Source of the DNA: Chondrus crispus
Taxonomy: Eukaryota; Rhodophyta; Florideophyceae; Gigartinales; Gigartinaceae
Direction: 5' to 3'
Length of the DNA: 64,000 bases
Assembly (NCBI RefSeq): GCF_000350225.1
Contig: NW_005178889.1
Location: forward strand, 1 to 64,000
In this document: piece after piece, positions 57,918 through 64,000 of the stretch
Layout: each line of letters begins with the position of its first letter
Numbering within the stretch: position 1 is the first letter of the stretch
Notes under the pieces: model-generated
What the model was told of the DNA's origin: nothing
Databases searched by the model: none
Seen by the model: only the letters and a program-made list of their open reading frames with translations
Translations under genes and position numbers: made by a program

Positions 57918-58409
57918 TTAGAGTCGATTGTACAGAAACTGCTGTTGTCGTGTGCTCAAAGCTCTCCAGTTGTAGTGAGACTGACAGGCATCGATGGGAT
58001 ATATCGCTTTTTGCCAATTGCTTGCTCTTGAAATTCGACGTCGATCTGGCAGATTCAGCATATACGTCCCTCCTTTGCGTAGCCGTACTCCGCAAAGGGA
58101 AGGATTCTCAACAGTTTGAGCAAAAAACACATCACCAGGATAAGATCCTCGGAAGACTTTTGTGGTTTTGAGATAATAAATGCGAACTGAATGTTTCCGA
58201 TCACTTGGCTTGCTGCAAAGAGGACATGTTACGCGGTGCCCGTAAACGAAAGCTTTGACGACTATATACGCTTTGTAATACTGCCGATCAAAGTCGGTAT
58301 AGCTCCGTTGGCATCGACACCCTCTTCCCGGACGAAGACTCCCACTTGATACCGTCTTAAGAACAAGTGCAAGAACGCAGGAGCTCAAAAACATCCCTAC
58401 AAAACGCAT
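57918..58409 (-). CDS. Secreted TIMP/netrin (NTR)-like protein 2
   Basis: 163 residues from the ATG at 58409. The signal peptide is MRFVGMFLSSCVLALVLKTV, with mature protein from about residue 25, followed by Cys31-x-Cys33. NTR-like strands follow: YYKAYIVVKAFVYG, a Cys62/Cys65 pair, VRIYYLKTTKVFRG, SLCGVRLRKGGTYMLNL and a C-terminal ACQSHYNWRALSTRQQQFL that closely follows the TIMP pattern Cys...Trp..Leu...Gln...Leu. It is a diverged paralogue of the gene at 54622-55125, same strand, about 2.8 kb away, so it probably arose by local duplication. The role is unknown. It could inhibit proteases or act in the cell wall. It is intact. Confidence 0.62.
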   Translation of the reverse strand: MRFVGMFLSSCVLALVLKTVSSGSLRPGRGCRCQRSYTDFDRQYYKAYIVVKAFVYGHRVTCPLCSKPSDRKHSVRIYYLKTTKVFRGSYPGDVFFAQTVENPSLCGVRLRKGGTYMLNLPDRRRISRASNWQKAIYPIDACQSHYNWRALSTRQQQFLYNRL

Positions 58410-61400
58410 GAGTGCTGGAGAGGCAATGTATTCTCCCAATCCTTGGTTTTGACGTCCGTAGAGAACACAGAATCCTCACTTGGCGAATGGTTTGGTTAGA
58501 ATAGCCGCTTGATCGATGAAGTAGGCTAGGCAACTCGTCGAAAATCACCTTTGTCCTGTCCATGCTAAAAAGAATAGTATCGAGGTGATCGGTTGAAGAC
58601 GCCATGGACAGCTCAACAACGAATATGGCAGAACCTTCAGAGTCTACCCACAAGGTATGATTATGCATAAGGACTAGTACTATAATAAATGAAAGGAGCA
58701 CGGGAGAGGTTCTGTGATTGCAGGGATACTTTGTGTAACTGCAACCTCTTGATGCACTCAAGTAACACAGGAAGGAATATTGGACCAACCATGCTTTACA
58801 AGAAAGCAGGAATGAGCGAGAGGGTATTGCAGTTATTCCTTCTGGAAGACAGTAATGATCTGAATACAATAGAAGAGAATCTGAAAGTGCTTCACAGTGT
58901 GCATTGGTGAACTTCATACGTGATGTTAAGATTATGAAAGATATGCAGAATAAACGAGGGGAAACTGAGAAGCTTACTTGTGTATGAATCGTTCTAGGAA
59001 GATGTGTATACAAGGGTGTGTCTTTGAAGAGAAAATCAATACGGAGGCATGGCAAGCTGCGAATTTGTCAAGGCGCCAATCACTCCCTCAGAAGAAGACC
59101 ATATGCATAGACTTGAGTCTTTCTTATAACGGTCGCACTTCAAATGTCTAGAGAGTGTTGATATACATCCAATTCAGTTGAATCATTCATTTTACAATAA
59201 TCATATATGGTGAATTTCCTGGATCATCTGCCCGTGAAAGACTGCCCACAAGATGAATGCCTCTGAACGATGGATAGCTGGTCTTTGAACAGCTGTGAAA
59301 TTCGAAGCTGAAAATGATGGCCGGGATGCGGACAACTACTTTGCTTGTTGTCTTACGGAGAAAGCAACTGCATATCCTTTGCCAGGTCCAGACGAGTAGA
59401 TGTATTGTCTATTGATTGAAGTGATTGCTCAGGATTTCATGCCATCGAAAAAGAGCTTTTGCTCGAAACTTCCGGCTTGGCAGGTATAGAGGGAAATCAG
59501 GGTTTCGTTTCAGACTATTATCGACATATGAAAGCAACGAACTTCTCGACAGCATGCAATGCCATTTCAGCTCATGAGATTCCAATGAATCTCACCTCAG
59601 AAGTTTTCTATACTGTACTGTGGACATTATAAGCATCATGACAATGACAAGTCATTACTTGCAAGAGAAATTATTATGAAAAGACGTTGAGAGAAGATCC
59701 GAGGATGTCTTTATTTCTGCTATAACAGTTGCAAAAGTACGGTTTCGTTCCGCTCTCATTCCGAAACCCAATCGAAACGGAAAGTGAATTGTAGAGAACG
59801 TACAGTTGTTTGAGATTCGTACGACACTGACCTAGTTCATCACTTCAATGGCTAATCAAAAAGTCTTTCCATATTTCTAAACGGCTTGAAAATCTCAATT
59901 CGTGTGCGAAGGTGTTCGATCGTGAATTTAAAAGTCAGGGTCTCTGGTCTAACCGGTTGCACTAGTATCCAAAAAAATGCTGCGATAAGTATACGAAAGT
60001 TTCTCCTGCTTGCGGAATTATAAGCTGATGGGGGCGTTTGAATAGGAAGTAATGCGTTTTGAAGGAGCTCAATCACAATTACTGTCATTCTGGTACATCG
60101 TATTTTCCACACATGTCCACGCTCTTAAAAAATGATGTTGACGAATGTTTATAAAAAATAGTAGATTCAGGTCGGCGATTCATGAGGAATGACGTTCATG
60201 CAGATGTGCAGAGTATATTCGATTGGTAATATATTGATTCTGACCTATAGGAAAATCGCGTCGTCCATAATAAAATGAAAGCAGTTTCTTTCTGTGCATC
60301 TCCATCGATGTTGCCAAAAGCCCCCCCTCCACACAAGCACCGTGGGATTTCACGAAAAACGGAAACATTATAATACAAACAAACGGCTTCCGTAACTTCT
60401 CGCCGTTCGAGTGCACGAAACTTATGAAAAGATGTACAGTAACTCTCAGTACAATTCTCTGGGTACATGGTAAGTGAATTTAAAAGGCAAGCCCCTATAC
60501 TGTACTACGTGAATCATGGAACAAGAAAATGGATATGCTGCGTTCAAAAGTCTGTTACATCTGCCGTGGATGTAAGTATGCACTCCGCCTCATATTGGAT
60601 CTCTTGGTTCGCCCTCCACGGCTACATCCCAACAGGGTGAGAACGGTTGGGAAACTAGCTTTGGGAAATTTTTAACTTCAAGTTTCTTGCAAAAAATAAA
60701 TAAAATTCCGAAAGACGACCAGCATGCCTACTCGTGAGTGGTTCGGCTCAGAAAGTTCCCCTCAGTCTTGTTGGCCGTATTGGCACTCGTATCTTTTGTG
60801 ATCGCTGGGCTGGATGTATTTTATGCTACAGTATATTTATGCAAGTTTATTTGCATTGAGGATCCAATTTTACACTTGAAAACTTGTAAGCTGTATTAGA
60901 AAGAAGTTACCCCATCGCGTGTGTTGTAGTGCATCTTTCTTCTTCATTCTAGAGCAGACTTCTCGTATTCCCGAGTTAAAGCTTTTCCAGTTTATCGCTA
61001 GCATTGTATGGAAGTTTGACGTGCCGAACATTATTCTGGATTGCTTCTGTTTCGCACAATTATACAGCACACAGAATAGAATTCGTACTCGAATTTGTGA
61101 CAAAATTTATTTTGCATAGCTTCAAGACTATCTGCAGAGCCCTATGGCCGAGATATGGAACCTTTTAGAGCGTTGCAATAGGACTGTACTACAAGATACC
61201 ATGTTGCGTTTTTGCCATGTTCTGACCCGGTCAGGCCATTAGCTACATATGCATGTGGTCACAGTCAGGGAGCAAGGAGCGCGGTTGTCTATTTCTGGTA
61301 TAGATTTATTGCAACACGGCGACCACACACGACAGTGGGTTACAGCGGATAGGCGTGAAATAGTCTTACATGGGATTCCACAAACTGCCGTCTACAACTG

Positions 61401-63642
61401 ACATGAGTTTCCGCTCTCTTTCTCGCTCTGCAAACTTCCAGGAAGGATTCTGTTTCTCTAAGAAATTATTAAATGCATTTTGAAATGCTGCTTTTTTGAT
61501 ACAAATCACACCACCATGAAGAGTCAGTAGCGTCCTGATGATTCGGAGGGCTCTGACTTAACTTGTCGGAACATTAATCCTGAGTGTCCTTTCTCATCGG
61601 CCATCACTAAAGCAGCAACTGTAACACTTCTTCTGTACATACAGTCCGTTCTCCCGATAGGGAAATCTCCTCTTTTCGAATGCTTATGGCGAATGTACAC
61701 ACGCACAATGTGCTCCTCAAAAGCAAAAGCTGCCATCTGAACAAGATTGTCTCACGTGCTCTCTTTTCAGAAAAGGCCGGAAACATCGGTTTGGGCATGA
61801 ATGGAATTACATTGCAGTTCGAAATCGCGTGGATACAGATGCGCGAAGAGTTCACTGGATTGGCTACAAGTATCAAAATACTGGTAGATGACCAATGTAC
61901 GAAACTACGAATGTTTTGATAAATGAAACATGAAGGACCTCGTGTTTTTGGCGTCTCCATGAAACGCTGCGACAATATTCCATAGATGTAATCGATTTCA
62001 TGAATAGCGATGTTTTGTTCCGTTCATACTCATAGACGACTCATAAACAAACCGCTGGTTAAATTTCCGTGCTCCGCTACCTATCTTCTCGGGAGACATT
62101 CCGTAGCCATAATGAAACAAATAGCGTCAATAATAGCATGAGTGAAACTGCTTCTTTCTGGTAGTCTTCTTTCCTAGTATCAGAATTTCTCTCAAGCTTC
62201 ACATTGTATTTATGCATAGGGCATCATTTGCATCTGCCCTAAGCCAGAATGCATCTGAATTGAACGCAACATCGACTGCGAAGTCACTTATTCATGGATA
62301 AACCTTCTGTGGTCAGGATGCGCGTCAGCGTTTTTGAAGAGGAAATCATTTTCTTTGGGCACGCGCTTCAGTTCTTTAAACTAAACGTCAACAAGTAAAT
62401 AATTTCAGCAGTGGAAGCATAAATTCCGTCTATATCGCGGAAGAATATCCCTTGGATGTGATCCCAAGGGTCTACGTATGAAAAAGGAGTGATGAATGCC
62501 CGTATCTACATACATTTTGGGATTCAGTACCGTAACTCCCGTTAGCTGCACGGGAAAAATGCTACAGTATTCTTGAAAAGCAGCAATGTCATTCCCTGAT
62601 GGTGGATGGTGAAGACAAGTTCAAAACCAAAACCCCATCAGAAGTGTCAAGTTTGGTTGATGATCCAATTATCATTTCGGAAAAGTAAAACAAACCATTT
62701 ATGTTAATGAGTTGCTCTCCTCACAGCTACATCATGCTCTCATTTATCAATCCCGTAGTGAGCTTATTTTTAAAGATAGATAATTTTGCTGAGGCCAAAT
62801 ACTGTGTCTTTGACCTCAAACGATAAATGTATTCGGAAAAACACTCTGTGTTTGTCCTCTACTCAATGCTGCTCGTCGTGTACCAGCAATACCTGCAAAG
62901 CATATTGGTAGCAGAAATGCTTGTTGGAGAGGAAGCAACATTTTGAAAGGATTGGATACCTGAAGTGAACGGTGGATGTGGTGGAAAGCGTAACGATTTT
63001 AAGGTCTTCCTTGCTCGCCGAAGCGAAACATAGCGAAGGCGGAAAGAGGCGAGACAATATCAACGGCGCATGGCGGTCTTTCATTATGTGCTACTTAAAG
63101 GACGTGCCGCGAGTGTGTCTTCGTCAACAGTTTGTACGGTGTTGCCGTTTTCGGTTCGCCAGCCCATCGAGGGACTGAACATATCGCGATCTTGTTGACA
63201 GATGACCCTGAGATGCGTGGAACGAAACGCGCGAATCCGCAACGCCGCCGGTAAGTACAACAGTTGAAGCGAAAGAGTCGCCGCGCTAGGGTCAGAATAT
63301 ATACGCTCTTTCATCGTAAAGGCAGCACCATAGGGAACACTTTACATTACTCTTAATCCCTGCTTGGTGACAGTGCCCTCCGCAATTTCCCTCACACCAG
63401 CAACCGTTCCCATTTACTGACCTGCGTCTCAGAGGCTTTCTTGGAGTTTTTGCAGGCTGGTAATTTGGAAATTTGGAAACTTGTCATACGCCATATATCC
63501 AATAAGCGCCTGCTACGTTGCCACTTTTCTATCATCTGTTTTCGTATACTGTACATGAAAACGGATGAAACTGCCATCGCAGTCCCGCCAAATAAGAAAG
63601 TCAACAATGCTTGTTATCAACGAATCTGCCCGTCTCCTCCCG
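58410..63642. other. Long AT-richer region with no supportable gene
   Basis: About 5.2 kb. Many short overlapping frames on both strands (at most about 230 codons, 58357-59055 minus, partly a shadow of TIMP-like gene 2) show no domains. TACTGTA/TACAGTA strings are scattered (near 59608, 60435, 60495, 60828, 62562 and 63546). GC content rises near 63.0-63.3 kb, where a 76-codon minus frame (63084-63314) is the best but unconvincing candidate. No tRNA gene was recognised. Confidence 0.4.
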
Positions 63643-63775
63643 TTCCCTCTCTACCCAGCCCCGTTCCCTCCCTCACCAGTCCCGTACCCTTCCTCACTAG
63701 TCTCGTAACCTCCCTCCCCAGTCCGGTTCCCTCTCTACCTAGACACGTTCCCTCCTTCCCCAGTTCCGTTTCCTT
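63643..63775. repeat. 21-bp minisatellite, about six degenerate copies
   Basis: The unit resembles GTTCCCTCCCTCACCAGTCCC. Successive copies begin about every 21 bases from roughly 63650 and vary by substitution only, so each copy keeps seven codons in phase. The plus strand would read Pro/Ser/Val repeats of the VPSLPSP type. Confidence 0.75.
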
Positions 63776-63845
63776 CCTCCCGCCGCCCCTTCCCTCTCCA
63801 CACAGCTCCCGCTCTCGGGCATTCTTTCCGCCATCGTTTGCGGCC

Positions 63846-64000
63846 ATGACGTCGCCACCTCCAACCTCTCCCACCATCACGCCTCACACAGTGCCTTCTA
63901 CATCGCTGCCTTTGATCTCGGCACGCCACGGCCTGAACACTCCGCCCCTCCCACACCCTTCCTCGCCGACGCCTCCAACTCTGTCTCCCGCCATTCCCCC
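63846..64000 (+). CDS. Possible gene start, partial at window edge
   Basis: From ATG 63846 the plus-strand frame is open to the edge (51 codons), Pro/Ser/Thr-rich with few acids (MTSPPPTSPTITPHTVPSTS). That could be a targeting or disordered N-terminus, but also just C-rich sequence. The C-rich composition continues from the minisatellite before it. No domain is visible yet. Confidence 0.3.
   Translation, partial: MTSPPPTSPTITPHTVPSTSLPLISARHGLNTPPLPHPSSPTPPTLSPAIP

Noticed and set aside
58357-59055. 232-codon minus-strand frame
   Set aside because: Partly covers the start of TIMP-like gene 2 in another frame. No conserved motif, and it lacks the features of a signal or membrane protein family.
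60180-61736. Short minus-strand frames sharing a DFPIG string (near 60.25 and 61.65 kb)
   Set aside because: The shared string is short and the surrounding nucleotides are not convincingly similar, so no repeat or gene family is claimed.
1-64000. tRNA, rRNA and CRISPR features
   Set aside because: Box-B-like strings were looked for, but none had a matching box A and cloverleaf. No ribosomal sequence and no regularly spaced direct repeats were seen apart from the 21-bp minisatellite.

Overview
Kind of organism. The window looks like nuclear DNA of a multicellular red alga (Florideophyceae, for example a Chondrus-like species). This is inferred from sequence alone. The recognisable host genes are compact and almost intronless (one 164-bp intron seen). 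The plastid-targeted Deg protease begins Met-Ala-Phe, the phenylalanine-bearing start typical of red algal transit peptides. Most of the rest is nested LTR retroelements, with one degraded PIF/Harbinger DNA transposon. No prokaryotic operons, CRISPR arrays, rRNA or convincing tRNA genes were seen. Layout, 1-16.3 kb: a graveyard of mobile DNA. A broken Ty1/copia-like fragment (81-1922, minus) is followed by a hairpin-rich gap and a second, longer broken copia-like element (2451-6966, minus). Next comes a PIF/Harbinger-type unit: a Myb/SANT-like partner gene (about 7615-8472, plus) converging on a DDE transposase (8557-9518, minus), both broken. Then come a 0.5-0.7 kb imperfect inverted repeat (arms 10526-11230 and 13205-13714) enclosing a near-perfect hairpin, and an old Ty3/gypsy RNase H-integrase remnant (13709-16200, minus). 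Layout, 16.3-47.3 kb: nested Ty3/gypsy elements. Element C (older, minus) is split. Its gag lies at 43512-44368 and continues at about 28057-28379, and its protease and start of RT lie at 26853-28056. Element B (28380-43511, 15.1 kb, minus) sits inside the gag of C, with 1.05-kb LTRs about 99% identical to each other and a GTTCT target-site duplication, so it is young. It carries gag, pol and a chromodomain. Between pol and its 3' LTR lies a long extra gene on the opposite strand (29557-31509). A second, diverged member, D (about 23254-26852), is inverted and keeps only that antisense gene and one LTR. A third member, A (16339-23253, minus), has its 5' LTR, gag and most of pol. The conserved antisense gene beside the 3' LTR matches no family I recognise and is the most interesting item here. 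Another broken copia-like element related to the 2.4-7 kb one lies at 44571-47250. Layout, 47.3-64 kb: host territory. It holds a DOT1-like/class I SAM methyltransferase (47708-48529), an R3H-SUZ RNA-binding protein with one intron (48800-50544), a small unknown minus-strand gene (50536-50889), a basic hypothetical protein (51244-51867), a lumenal Deg1-type serine protease (52481-53713) and two secreted TIMP/netrin-like proteins on the minus strand (54622-55125 and 57918-58409). About 5 kb of AT-richer DNA with no supportable gene follows, then a 21-bp minisatellite and a possible gene start running off the edge. These host genes do not form a pathway. Two of them, Deg1 and possibly the methyltransferase, point to organelles, and the TIMP-like pair to the secretory route.
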